Shown here: positions 33,026-42,122 of the stretch, in pieces | Layout of the letters: each line of letters begins with the position of its first letter | How positions within the stretch are numbered: the first letter of the stretch is position 1 | Origin: Planctomycetota bacterium | GTDB lineage: Bacteria > Planctomycetota > Phycisphaerae > Sedimentisphaerales > Anaerobacaceae | Direction: 5' to 3' | Length of the DNA stretch: 64,000 bases | NCBI GenBank assembly: GCA_022566315.1 | Contig: JADFJC010000001.1 | Span: forward strand, 1 to 64,000 | Translations under genes and position numbers: made by a program | The notes under the pieces: generated by a model | The model's input: only the letters and a program-made list of their open reading frames with translations | Told to the model about the DNA's origin: nothing | Database searches by the model: none

Positions 33026-33799
33026 TTAGTTTCGCGCAGCGCACGCTCGAATCAGGGCACCGTAGATTGCGTTGCGGTGCTCGGTATCGTCCATTTGTTC
33101 CGGATGCCACTGGACGAACAAGCCAAATTGCCCACCGACCCGTTCCATGGCTTCAACAACACCATCATCGCTGTGGGCGATAATTCTTAAACCTTTACCT
33201 ACGTCCTTAACCGCCTGGTGATGGTTCGAGTAAACAAAGGCCTCGTCGGTGCCGAGGATTTTTGCTAAGGAACTGGTCGAGTCAACCGTTACCCGATGAT
33301 ATCCGCGGTGTCCTATCTCTGTACCTACCTGAGAAGGGATGTCCTGGATAAGCGTTCCTCCTGAAACCACATTTGTAAACTGCATGCCCAGACAAACACC
33401 CAGCAGGGGTTTGCCACTGCTCAACCATAAGGAGATCAACTTTCTTTCAAAATTGTACCGCTGCATTTGCAGCACTCTGACTGTTTCGTGGGGTTGCCGG
33501 CCGTAGGCCGAAGGCGGGATATCGGCGCCTCCTACCAGCACCAAGCCGTCCAGCTCTTCTATGTATCGCTGCAGAATTTCTTCGCTGGAGATGGTTGGCA
33601 GAACCACCGGGGCACCACCATTTTCGGCCACTGCTTTCACATAAGCGAAATTTACCAAAGTCGAAGCTGAATTGTTTTCCTTATCTACCTTATAAACACT
33701 CGTAATTCCGATGAGCGGTCGAGATGGTTTATAGGTGCTTTGGCAACCCACACAAGCCGTGAGAATCACCAACCACAGCAATACAACTATCTTTTTCAT
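33026..33799 (-). CDS. Class I glutamine amidotransferase-like hydrolase (peptidase C26), lipoprotein
   Basis: The 257-residue protein is of the gamma-glutamyl-GABA hydrolase (PuuD-like) family. It starts PLIGITSVYKV, has the nucleophile elbow LLGVCLGMQF (Cys136) and the His-Glu pair in FVQWHPEQ. Unusually for this mostly cytoplasmic family, it carries a signal peptide with lipobox LTAC16, so it should be anchored in an envelope membrane. It may hydrolyse gamma-glutamyl amides outside the cytoplasm. A MITE-like element starts 14 bases upstream of its ATG and may separate it from its promoter. Confidence 0.83.
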   Translation of the reverse strand: MKKIVVLLWLVILTACVGCQSTYKPSRPLIGITSVYKVDKENNSASTLVNFAYVKAVAENGGAPVVLPTISSEEILQRYIEELDGLVLVGGADIPPSAYGRQPHETVRVLQMQRYNFERKLISLWLSSGKPLLGVCLGMQFTNVVSGGTLIQDIPSQVGTEIGHRGYHRVTVDSTSSLAKILGTDEAFVYSNHHQAVKDVGKGLRIIAHSDDGVVEAMERVGGQFGLFVQWHPEQMDDTEHRNAIYGALIRACAARN

Positions 33800-33812
33800 T
33801 GTCTGCTCCTTT

Positions 33813-34013
33813 AGGACTTGTAAATAAATTATCTTCCATTTTTGGCTGGCTGCGGCCCTGCCTGCCGGCAGGCAAGTTCGGCTGGCGGTGTCAGCAAAAC
33901 TCGGACTACCAACCAGTAGTCCTGCGTTTTGCTTCCACCGTAAGGTGTCCTGTGGACTTGCCAGCCTTGTCCTCGCTCAGCCAAAAACGAAACCTAATTT
34001 CTTTACCAGTCCT
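33813..34013 (+). mobile_element. MITE-like element, copy D (201 bp) with nested insertion
   Basis: The ends are those of copies A and B. The centre is interrupted after GGTGTCAG by about 75 extra bases. These hold an inverted repeat (CAAAACTCGGACTAC with GTAGTCCTGCGTTTTG) and the TTCCACCGTAAGGTGTCC motif, after which the element resumes at CAGCCTTGTCC. CAG flanks both sides of the insert. It is thus an element within an element. Confidence 0.75.
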
Positions 34014-34134
34014 TATAGTCATAATGTTCGTTCGCAACATAATACCTTGCTATTGTCCAAAGCCCTTTCAATAGAGGTTCTAATTTACCCGCTTTGGCTG
34101 ATAGACACAAAATAAAAAAAATTAGAAAATATAT

Positions 34135-34174
34135 TTGCAACTTAGTTGCAATTTTGTCGGGTTAGTTGTAGAAT
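34135..34174 (+). promoter_or_regulatory. Promoter with Fur-type palindromic operator
   Basis: TTGCAACTTAGTTGCAA (34135-34151) is a perfect palindrome of two 8 bp arms around one base. Its right half provides a -35 box (TTGCAA, 34146-34151), and TAGAAT (34169-34174) lies 17 bases further as a -10 box. The two genes behind it encode a His-rich membrane protein and a Fur-family regulator. Autoregulation by that Fur protein, closing over the -35 box, is the simple reading. Confidence 0.7.
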
Positions 34175-34226
34175 CATATTAAAAGTTAGAAACCAATTTT
34201 GATAATTACCAAGTTCGAGGTGCCAA

Positions 34227-34892
34227 ATGCAGAGACAACAAAAACTTGCAACTATTATAAGTGAATTGAAGAGCCATGCACCGTTTACTTTGTTCGGAGC
34301 TTCCACAGGCATAGTTTGCATGCTGCTATTTAAAAATCTTGAGCACGAAACAAGCTACCGGATGTTCTACGTATTTCACCCCGCTCACGTTGTTCTAAGT
34401 GCTATGGTAACCGCTACAATATTTCAGCTTCACACAAAAAGACCTAAATTCATAGTTGTTCTGTTAGTTGGATTTTTCGGCTCGATAGGGATTGCAACCT
34501 TGAGTGATTCGCTGATTCCTCACCTTGGCGAACTGCTGTTGGGTATGCACGTCAATATCCATTCCCACGAACATACAGGTTTCGCTGAGCAGGCACACGT
34601 TGGTTTTATCGAAGGCTGGTACTTAGTGATACCTGCCGCCATAGCGGGGGTGCTGATAGCATATTTCAGGCCTAAGACAAAATTTCCACACGCAGGCCAT
34701 GTTTTACTGAGCATGTGGGCTTCCTCGTTTCATATGCTTATGGCAATGGGTGGGCAGCTTTCAACGTGGAGGCTCGTGAGCAGTTTCGGATTTTTATTTT
34801 TAGCTGTTTGGCTGCCGTGCTGTATTAGTGACATCATTTTTCCGTTGTTATTTGTTAAATCGCCGGCCGATTCACTGTATGTTCACCATTAG
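34227..34892 (+). CDS. His-rich polytopic membrane protein, candidate metal-homeostasis protein
   Basis: The 221-residue protein has about six membrane segments (residues 20-35, 48-66, 74-92, 125-147, 158-177, 187-208). Histidines concentrate in a loop (GMHVNIHSHEHTGFAEQAHVG, residues about 107-127) and at the very C terminus (YVHH). I do not recognise the family. The loop resembles metal-binding loops, and the Fur-family regulator gene starts 18 bases downstream. The shared operator upstream supports a role in metal uptake or efflux. GAGGTG precedes the ATG. Confidence 0.65.
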   Translation: MQRQQKLATIISELKSHAPFTLFGASTGIVCMLLFKNLEHETSYRMFYVFHPAHVVLSAMVTATIFQLHTKRPKFIVVLLVGFFGSIGIATLSDSLIPHLGELLLGMHVNIHSHEHTGFAEQAHVGFIEGWYLVIPAAIAGVLIAYFRPKTKFPHAGHVLLSMWASSFHMLMAMGGQLSTWRLVSSFGFLFLAVWLPCCISDIIFPLLFVKSPADSLYVHH

Positions 34893-34909
34893 AACTTTAC
34901 GGTGTGACT

Positions 34910-35332
34910 ATGAAGCGAAATTCAGATTTACAAGCCCACAGGATGTTAAAAGCAGCGAAGCTTTACTGCACTAAAGTCAGAATAGCCATACTTAAAGTGC
35001 TGATGAAAACCGATAAGCCGCTCAGCCAGGAGCAGATTGCCCAGCGCTCAGGCAAAAAACGCTTCGATAAAGTTACAATTTACCGAACCCTGGAAAGTCT
35101 ATTGAAGGTCGGGCTGGTGCATAAGGCTTTTATTGAGAAAAGAGCATGGCATTTTGAATTAGCCCATAATTGCACCGAAAGCCAGTGTCATCCACACTTC
35201 ACCTGCACAAATTGCGGCAGTACCCACTGCCTAATAGAAATATCACTGCCTATGGCAAAAAGCCCCCACAAAGGCTTTGTTATTCACCGCCAGCAGGTTC
35301 GGCTCGAGGGCCTGTGTCCAGCGTGCGTATAG
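34910..35332 (+). CDS. Fur family metalloregulator
   Basis: The 140-residue Fur/Zur/PerR-like repressor has an N-terminal winged helix with the recognition segment RFDKVTIYRTLESLLKVGLVHK. The dimerisation domain has HPHFTCTNCGSTHCL, with one CxxC pair, and GLCPAC at the end, a second CxxC; together they make a structural zinc site. ATG 34910 or GTG 34904 can serve as start. It is co-transcribed with the His-rich membrane protein behind a palindromic operator. Which metal it senses cannot be told; two CxxC pairs are common in Zur and PerR-like members. Confidence 0.9.
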   Translation: MKRNSDLQAHRMLKAAKLYCTKVRIAILKVLMKTDKPLSQEQIAQRSGKKRFDKVTIYRTLESLLKVGLVHKAFIEKRAWHFELAHNCTESQCHPHFTCTNCGSTHCLIEISLPMAKSPHKGFVIHRQQVRLEGLCPACV

Positions 35333-35590
35333 AAAGGCCGAAGGCATATAACAGAGCAATAACGGTATTGCAGCAGTCGCAGTAGTCATTTGACTATTAC
35401 CACAAAAAATTTGAATGTTAGTGCTTTTGATTAGTGAAAAGCACTACAACCCTGTGAAAAACAAAACAAATTTCTTCGTTCGTGACGGTAACGGCTAAAC
35501 TTTCGTAACGGTAACAGCTAAACTATAGATTCTGGAATTCTTCAAATCAGATTGTGGACGGGACGCCTGGTTGCGGTTAGAATAGGTTGC
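35333..35590. other. Spacer with no supported gene
   Basis: The interval between the regulator and mannose-6-phosphate isomerase contains a short direct repeat (CGGTAACGGCTAAACTTTCGT followed by CGGTAACAGCTAAACTAT, 35485-35526). It has no clear terminator or reading frame. Confidence 0.4.
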
Positions 35591-36538
35591 GTGAAAGCGT
35601 ATCCGTTAAAGTTTAGGCCGATTTATAAGCAGAGGATTTGGGGCGGGCAGAAGCTGCGAGAGGTTTTCGATAAGGATATACCGCCGTTTGAGAAAATCGG
35701 TGAAAGCTGGGAATTGGCGGATTTGCCGGACGATAAATCTGTAATCGCAAACGGTGAATTGGCCGGGCAAACTCTCAGTTCAGCTATTGAAAAATATCCG
35801 AAAGAAATAACGGGTAACGAAAATTTCTCAGGGGCGTTTCCGTTGTTAATCAAATTGTTAGATGCCCAGGACATTCTGAGTGTGCAGGTGCATCCTGACC
35901 CGGAAACCTGCCGGAGAATGGGCAAGGGGGAGCCTAAAACCGAGTGCTGGTATATCATATCGGCTGAGCCTGGTGCTGTAATTTATAAAGGGCTGAAAAA
36001 AGGCGTAACAAAAGAGCAATTCGCCGAGGCGATAGAAAAAGGCAATGTCGCCGATATGTTAGAAAAGGTGACGGTTGAAATAGGCCAGTGTCATTTTCTT
36101 CCGGCCGGGACAGCACACGCCATTGGGCCGGGCTTATTGATAGCTGAGATTCAGATGCCATCGGATACTACATATCGCGTTTTCGACTGGAACAGGGTTG
36201 ACGAGACCGGCAAGCCCAGAGAGCTGCACATCGAAGAAGCTTTGGAAAGCATCCATTTCGATGCGTCCGGCGATAATCTTTCCGTAACAACGGTAGGGCG
36301 GCTGGTAGATTGCGAATACTTCAGGATAGACAAAGGCCACCAGGGGAAAAACTGCGAACTGCTTCTTTCAGCCGGCCAAATGAAAACGCTGATTATTCTA
36401 ACTGGCTTCGGAACGATTTTGGGAGCCGGGGCAGACCCACTTGAATTCAAGGCTGGTGATACTCTGCTTGTCCCCGCTATCTATGAGGGGGCGATACGGT
36501 TTGTTGACGATACACAATACTTGACAGTAACGATTTAG
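35591..36538 (+). CDS. manA: Mannose-6-phosphate isomerase, class I
   Basis: The 315-residue zinc enzyme interconverts fructose-6-phosphate and mannose-6-phosphate, feeding GDP-sugar synthesis. It starts VKAYPLKFRPIYKQRIWGG. The zinc ligands lie in LSVQVHPD (Gln, His), PKTECWY (Glu) and PAGTAHAIG (His). The short bacterial form is recognised by length. GTG 35591 is preferred to an upstream TTG (35552) because the family starts at this tyrosine-proline motif. A DUF2723 membrane protein begins four bases after its stop. Confidence 0.9.
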   Translation: MKAYPLKFRPIYKQRIWGGQKLREVFDKDIPPFEKIGESWELADLPDDKSVIANGELAGQTLSSAIEKYPKEITGNENFSGAFPLLIKLLDAQDILSVQVHPDPETCRRMGKGEPKTECWYIISAEPGAVIYKGLKKGVTKEQFAEAIEKGNVADMLEKVTVEIGQCHFLPAGTAHAIGPGLLIAEIQMPSDTTYRVFDWNRVDETGKPRELHIEEALESIHFDASGDNLSVTTVGRLVDCEYFRIDKGHQGKNCELLLSAGQMKTLIILTGFGTILGAGADPLEFKAGDTLLVPAIYEGAIRFVDDTQYLTVTI

Positions 36539-36541
36539 TCA

Positions 36542-38008
36542 ATGCTCGAAGCCAATAATAACCTTAAAGCAAGTTACATTGCTGTTCTTTTAATAGCGGC
36601 TGGGCTTTATGCAGCCACTTGTGCGCCGGGGCCGCTCTGGCAGGACAGCGGAATGTATCAATACCGAATCCGGCACAACGATATTGAGGGCAATCTCGGC
36701 CTGGCACTTTCACATCCGCTTTATCATATTATCGGCATCGGAGTAAAGCACATTCGGCTCGGCGAATTCGCGTACAGGATAAACTTGATTTCCGCCGTTG
36801 CAGCGGCGTTTACCATTGCAAATCTGTTTTTGCTGCTGCGATTATGGTCGGACAAACTTTTACCTGCCGTAATTGCTGCTGCTACGTTGGCCTTTTCGCA
36901 TACCTTTTGGCGGCACGCCGTTATCGCGGAAACATATACTCTCTATACGGCACTGTTATTGACAGAATTGTTAATGCTGCTGCAATACGTTAAAACAAAG
37001 CGGATGGTGTTTCTATACTTGCTTGGGCTTTTCAACGGCCTGGCAGCGGCCAACCACATGTTGGCTGCGATTTCCTTTGTTTGCTACCTGGTGTTTTGCA
37101 TAGCTCTGCTGGTGCGAAGGCAAATCAGGCTAAGACACTTTGGAATTATTGTTCTGCTGTGGGTTATCGGTGCAGCTCCCTACGGATACCTTATCGTCAA
37201 AAATATCATCCAGACCGGCGATTTTACAGCTACCCTGGCCTCAGCGCTTTTCGGCAAAACCTGGCAGGCAGATGTTCTTAACATGGGTCTCTCGGCCCAG
37301 CTTATCAAAGAGAACCTGATACTTATGGCATACAATTTTCCCACGCCCAACGTCGTATTTTTCTTTGCGGGTCTCTATGGGCTGAAAAAAGTATCACCAG
37401 GTAACGGCTTTGTGAAGGTTCTTCTGGCATTGTTAATACTTTTCTTTGTATTTGCCTTTCGCTATACGGTGCCGGACAGGTACGCATTTTTCATACCCTT
37501 TTATTGCTTAGCTTCGGTCCTTATTGGTGTTGGTTTTGATTTGCTTATTACCAGGCCCAAACGCAAAATTCTCTGTTGGATAGTTTTCCTCTTCGCCTTG
37601 CTGCCAATCCCAACCTATATCATTGCTCCTGCTATAGCAGAGAAAGCCGGATTCGATATTTCCACAAGAGCAGACGTCTCTTACCGCGATGACTATATAT
37701 GGTTCTTGCAGCCGTGGAAGGCCGGTTACAGCGGAGCGGAAGAGTTCGCCGATGAAGTATTTGAAAAACTTGAACCTGAGGCTGTCGTTTATGCCGACAA
37801 TACGATGGTTTATCCGCTGCTGTATATGCAGGAAGTTAAGGGAAAAAGAGCAGATATTAGAATCATATCCGAATATGCAGGCAGTGAAGGTTTGCCGCTG
37901 TTGAGCGAAAAATCCATAGAGCAATGGCTGTCGGAAGGAGATGTTTATACCGTCTCGCCGGTTGAGGGGCATAAGGGTAAGGGTATTGTCTGGAAAATAT
38001 CTGATTGA
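36542..38008 (+). CDS. DUF2723 family membrane protein (glycosyltransferase-like)
   Basis: The 488-residue protein has about ten hydrophobic segments. The early loop APGPLWQDSGMYQYRI and SHPLYHIIG are the conserved DUF2723 marks (aspartate and His-Pro). DUF2723 is related to protein O-mannosyltransferases and other GT-C enzymes using lipid-linked sugars, so it may glycosylate envelope proteins or lipids. The C-terminal part (380-488) is soluble. It follows manA by four bases and is probably co-translated, linking it to mannose supply. Confidence 0.82.
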   Translation: MLEANNNLKASYIAVLLIAAGLYAATCAPGPLWQDSGMYQYRIRHNDIEGNLGLALSHPLYHIIGIGVKHIRLGEFAYRINLISAVAAAFTIANLFLLLRLWSDKLLPAVIAAATLAFSHTFWRHAVIAETYTLYTALLLTELLMLLQYVKTKRMVFLYLLGLFNGLAAANHMLAAISFVCYLVFCIALLVRRQIRLRHFGIIVLLWVIGAAPYGYLIVKNIIQTGDFTATLASALFGKTWQADVLNMGLSAQLIKENLILMAYNFPTPNVVFFFAGLYGLKKVSPGNGFVKVLLALLILFFVFAFRYTVPDRYAFFIPFYCLASVLIGVGFDLLITRPKRKILCWIVFLFALLPIPTYIIAPAIAEKAGFDISTRADVSYRDDYIWFLQPWKAGYSGAEEFADEVFEKLEPEAVVYADNTMVYPLLYMQEVKGKRADIRIISEYAGSEGLPLLSEKSIEQWLSEGDVYTVSPVEGHKGKGIVWKISD

Positions 38009-38163
38009 CAGATTTCTGTGTCAATTATCTTTGCAAATGCTTTCTATAGACCTTCCATTTTTAAACCTATTTTCCCATTTTAGTGATGAAGAAAACAGAG
38101 AAATTTGATAGTATAGAGCTAATGTAGCTTACTACTTAGGCCATTTTGCAAAAGGAGGATGTA

Positions 38164-40443
38164 ATGCGAAAGGTTAAGTTTCATTCTTATATAGGCATAG
38201 CGATTGTAGTCGCGTTCTTTAGTTGTGCCAGGGGCGCAACTACATCTCCAGCAGAAAGTCAAAAAATCCAAAATCTTAGAGCCTTTGCCAAGCTTTATGG
38301 GTATGTGAAATACTTTCATCCCAGCGACGAAGCAAGTGCAATAGATTGGGACGAATTTGCCATCTATGGAGCAAAACAGGTAAAAGATGCGAAAGATAGA
38401 AAAGAGCTAAAAACGGCTCTTGAAGGATTATTTTTGCCTATAGCCCCCACAATTCAAATTTATACTTCAGAGGAGAACCCCCAAGACCCAATGAAGCAGG
38501 TGCCAGATGATACAACCGGCTTAAAGATTGTGGCCTGGCAACATCGAGGACTTGGGCTGAATAGCCCTTATGTGAGTGTTCGTCTAAACGGAAAGACTAC
38601 ATTGTCAGGTCGTCATTTTTTGGGAGTGGTTACCCAAAGTGTTGATGCTGCTGAATATCGAGGGAAACAAATAAGACTGAAAGCGTTCGTAAAGACGAAT
38701 GTAAGTGGAGAGGGTAACCAGGGAAAGCTTACGCTGATGGTGCTAAGAGAAGATGTAACGTCCAGTTTTATGGCCGACCGACCAATCAAGTCCAAGGAAT
38801 GGCAAGCCTACGAAATCGCAGGTGACGCTGCTGAAGATGCCACGAGAATACTCTTTGCGTGCGAACTCTCGGGTACAGGACAAGTATGGGTGGACGAGTT
38901 TGAATTATTCTCCAAGGACGAGAAAGATAAGTGGGAAGGTATTAAAATAAAAAATCACAGTTTCGAGGAGTGGAAGGCAAAAAACAAACCCGAAGGATGG
39001 AGTGTCTATGTCCATGGCACCCATGGATATTCGTTCAAGATTGACATAGAAAACCCTTACAAAGGTAAGAAATGCTTACTAATTGAAGGTGAAGGCAAAC
39101 CCAGGTCGGAAAAATTATTTGAAGGACATCCTAAAATTGGAGAAGTGGTAAACAAGGCATTGAATGCAGGTCTATTTTGCCAGATTCCACTGGCATTGTA
39201 CAGAGACGAAAACGGTACTTTGGGAAAGGATGAAAAGTACCCGTTTGCAAAGCTGCTTGAAAAATTAGAGGCCGTGCCTGCTGGTAAACTTACAGCTAAC
39301 GATGAAGATGTGCGTTTGGCTGATGTGATCATTGCCTGGAATGTATTCCAGCATTTTTATCCCTATTTTGATGTCGTAGATGTGGACTGGAACTTAGAGC
39401 TAACAAATGCGCTGCGAAGGGCGATGACGGATAAGAATGAAGAAGATTTCTACTATACACTCTGCGGATTAATCGCCAAGCTTCAAGACGGGCATGGGAG
39501 TCTCAAACATAAAATACAGCGCGAATGGGCAAGCCTGCCGTTTCGTGCTGACTGGATTGAAGATCAGGTTGTCGTCACTGTTTCTAAAGATACAACAAAA
39601 GTCCATAAAGGGGATATTATCGTATCGGTTGACGGCATTGACGCCGAACAGGCACTATTGGATGCCGAGGAATATATTTCCGGGTCGCCGCAATGGCGAA
39701 GGTTTAATGCTTTGCAGCGATTTGGATATGGTGACAAAGACTCAAAAGCAAATTTGACTATCAAAAGAGGAAATGAAATATTTCAATTACAAATGGAAAG
39801 GAATAGAAGTTATACAGAGCAGATTTCTGAGCTAAAAAGGCCAAAAATAGATAAAATCCAAGATGAGATCTATTACGTTGACCTCGCAAGAGCAAAAATG
39901 CCGGAGATAGAAGAAAGAATGGACGACCTGGCAAATGCTAAAGGTGTTATCTTCGACTTACGAGGATATCCTCAGGGTAACCGTGACGTTATCTGTCATT
40001 TATTGCGCGAAGAGGATATCTCCGACGCTTGGATGAGAGTTCCGCAAATCATTTACCCAGACTTTGAGAACGTAGTCGGTTACAAGAACTCCGGCTGGGG
40101 ACTGAAGCCTAAACAGCCCCGAATCAAGGGAAAGGTCGTGTTTTTGACCGATGGTAGAGCTATCAGCTATGCGGAGTCTTTTATGAGTTTCATTGAGCAT
40201 TACAAACTTGCAGAAATTGTAGGCCAACCAACAGCAGGAACAAACGGAGAGACTAATCGCTTTGTCCTTCCTGGTGGCTTTAGAATCAGGTGGACAGGGA
40301 TGAAAGTGGTTAAGCATGATGGGTCACAACACCACTTGATTGGTATAAAACCCACAGTACCTGTTCGGAGAACCATTCAGGGAGTAATCGAGGGAAGAGA
40401 TGAGTTTCTTGAAAAAGCGTTAGAAATAATCAACAAGCAATAG
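38164..40443 (+). CDS. S41 family peptidase, secreted
   Basis: The 759-residue protein has a signal peptide with a possible lipobox (FFSCA, Cys near residue 19). Next comes a large N-terminal part, including a jelly-roll-like segment (residues 120-320, ending VWVDEFELFS). A PDZ-like region follows (VTVSKDTTKVHKGDIIVSVDG, 475-500), then the C-terminal-processing-peptidase domain. The motif TDGRAISYAESF gives the nucleophile near Ser668. ATG 38164 has AAAGGAGG just upstream; an in-frame TTG at 38146 is rejected. The substrate is unknown. It probably acts in the periplasm or at the surface. Confidence 0.87.
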   Translation: MRKVKFHSYIGIAIVVAFFSCARGATTSPAESQKIQNLRAFAKLYGYVKYFHPSDEASAIDWDEFAIYGAKQVKDAKDRKELKTALEGLFLPIAPTIQIYTSEENPQDPMKQVPDDTTGLKIVAWQHRGLGLNSPYVSVRLNGKTTLSGRHFLGVVTQSVDAAEYRGKQIRLKAFVKTNVSGEGNQGKLTLMVLREDVTSSFMADRPIKSKEWQAYEIAGDAAEDATRILFACELSGTGQVWVDEFELFSKDEKDKWEGIKIKNHSFEEWKAKNKPEGWSVYVHGTHGYSFKIDIENPYKGKKCLLIEGEGKPRSEKLFEGHPKIGEVVNKALNAGLFCQIPLALYRDENGTLGKDEKYPFAKLLEKLEAVPAGKLTANDEDVRLADVIIAWNVFQHFYPYFDVVDVDWNLELTNALRRAMTDKNEEDFYYTLCGLIAKLQDGHGSLKHKIQREWASLPFRADWIEDQVVVTVSKDTTKVHKGDIIVSVDGIDAEQALLDAEEYISGSPQWRRFNALQRFGYGDKDSKANLTIKRGNEIFQLQMERNRSYTEQISELKRPKIDKIQDEIYYVDLARAKMPEIEERMDDLANAKGVIFDLRGYPQGNRDVICHLLREEDISDAWMRVPQIIYPDFENVVGYKNSGWGLKPKQPRIKGKVVFLTDGRAISYAESFMSFIEHYKLAEIVGQPTAGTNGETNRFVLPGGFRIRWTGMKVVKHDGSQHHLIGIKPTVPVRRTIQGVIEGRDEFLEKALEIINKQ

Positions 40444-40732
40444 TTTTTTGGATCCCGTATGGGGCTGCCAGCATAAGCCGTCGATATCGTATATTATTCC
40501 CTATAAGATAATAGTCCCAGAAGTGTGTCAAAACATCGCATATAGGAAATCTCAATTCAAGTAATCTTCCTTCCACCGTCATTTTGTGGCTATTGCTACT
40601 GAGAAACCATAACAAAAAGACTTGTCGATTTACTCGGTGCTTCTGTATTCCCGCTCCCTCGGCCAAGTTCAGGACAGGTTTCGCGGGAATGACAGAAGGT
40701 AAATTGACTTTTTGTTAGACGCTCTAAGGATT
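40444..40732. other. Spacer between convergent genes
   Basis: No gene is supported. A GTTTCGCGGGAATGAC phrase (about 40678-40692) resembles GCTTTCGCAGGAATGACGAA near 31976, one of the scattered intergenic repeats. Confidence 0.4.
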
Positions 40733-41722
40733 TTACAGCCAGACTTCGCTGTCGTAGCGGAGCATAATTAAATCATCTTTGAAGCCGTCGAAACGGATAT
40801 TTGTTTTTTTGCCCGACAGTTCCTGCAATATCCATTTTGGAAAGTTGGCCCCGGCCTTGATTGACAATGGTGCGCCGCCGCCGAACCGCGGATTTATCTC
40901 GACAAATTTAACTCTGTCGTTTTTTGTCAGAAATAGTTGCAGAGTTATAACGCCCGGCCCGGCCCCGAGGGTCTCAACCAATATCGCAGCTTCGCTCATA
41001 ATGCGGGGATCTTTTACCACCTGTGCCTTGCTTACCTCGCCGGCTCTTACCTCGATTCGTTTTCTCGGAACGACACAGCGAACTCTCAAGCAGAAGTCAA
41101 CATATACATCGCACGTATGCTCGGTACCCTCGATAAACTCCTGGCAGATAAGGTTAGGTATCCTTTTTGCATAGAATAACAATTCCCTGCGATTATTAAC
41201 GACGGCGTTACCTCTGCCGGCGTAGCCGTCCCAAGGCTTTAGAAAACAAGGCCAATTCAATTTCTTTTTCGAAAGTGCAGAGCGAACGCTCATAGTAACG
41301 GGAGTATCAAAGCTGTTTTTGACTAAGAACTGATACGTTTTCCTCTTGTCCTGACAAATATCGATTACTTCCGGATTTGAAACAAGCACGCGACATCCCA
41401 TCGCGGCGAATTTCCGCTTGTTCCGGGCCAGAAGTTTCAGGTCCAAATCGATGGTGGGAACTAACAGTTTTACTCTGCTGGTTTTGACAATCGAGAGCAA
41501 CTGCCCGATATAGCGGGGGTGTGTCGTCGGCTTAACGAGAAAGCCTTCGTCGCACAGTTGCAGCGCCGAACTTAGCTCGGTTGTGTCTGTGCCGAAAAAT
41601 GAAGCGTTTATTTTCAGTTGTTTAGCCGCTCGGCGAAAGCTGTTCAGCAGCGAGACACGTCTGCCGATGCAGGTGAATAAAACGCCTAAATTATTTTCAG
41701 TTTTTGTTCTTTGTTTTTTCAT
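40733..41722 (-). CDS. ATP-grasp family protein (carboxylate-amine ligase-like)
   Basis: The 329-residue protein has the ATP-grasp fold of the carbamoyl-phosphate-synthase large-chain / PylC type. The N-terminal part is GVLFTCIGRRVSLLNSFRRAAK. The grasp domain carries CFLKPWDGYAGRGNAVV, ICQEFIEGTEHTCDVYVD and VKFVEINPRFGGGAPLSI (metal-binding Glu-Asn). It likely joins a carboxylate to an amine via an acyl-phosphate. It is divergent from the polysaccharide genes starting at 42123, where such ligases often build amino-acid-decorated sugars; this link is inference. ATG 41722 is chosen over TTG 41728. Confidence 0.8.
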   Translation of the reverse strand: MKKQRTKTENNLGVLFTCIGRRVSLLNSFRRAAKQLKINASFFGTDTTELSSALQLCDEGFLVKPTTHPRYIGQLLSIVKTSRVKLLVPTIDLDLKLLARNKRKFAAMGCRVLVSNPEVIDICQDKRKTYQFLVKNSFDTPVTMSVRSALSKKKLNWPCFLKPWDGYAGRGNAVVNNRRELLFYAKRIPNLICQEFIEGTEHTCDVYVDFCLRVRCVVPRKRIEVRAGEVSKAQVVKDPRIMSEAAILVETLGAGPGVITLQLFLTKNDRVKFVEINPRFGGGAPLSIKAGANFPKWILQELSGKKTNIRFDGFKDDLIMLRYDSEVWL

Positions 41723-41905
41723 TGCCAACCAATTTCAAACCACGGATTTGGATTCCCGCGAAGCGGGGTCCCTCACGGATTTTAGTTATTGGTTTTTTAT
41801 TTTATCTGCGCAATCCGTACTACGTAATCTGTGGTTAATTTTCAACTGGGAATAGGTAATAGTCAATATTTAATTCTCGATTTCTAATTTTCAATTCTTT
41901 TGACT

Positions 41906-41970
41906 CCGTTAGAAATAAGATGCCAAAGCATCTATCTTACGCTTGACAAAGATTTCTAACGGGGTAAACT
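41906..41970 (+). promoter_or_regulatory. Promoter with overlapping inverted repeat before the polysaccharide genes
   Basis: TTGACA (41943-41948) and TAAACT (41965-41970) are spaced by 16 bases, a plausible sigma-70-type promoter. An 11 bp inverted repeat, CCGTTAGAAAT (41906-41916) with ATTTCTAACGG (41952-41962), has its right arm inside the spacer, so a regulator bound there would block the promoter. The transcript would lead to the aminotransferase at 42123. Confidence 0.5.
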
Positions 41971-42122
41971 AACTACCTTAGTCTGATTAATCGACCAAAA
42001 ACAGGTGCCGGTTTAGCGATTGTTGGGAAAGTGAATAGTCTGGTGTTTCTGATTCTCAATTATTGACGAGAAATCCGGAGTTGAAAAAAGAGATGCGTAA
42101 GACAACATTCAAAGGAGTTTTA

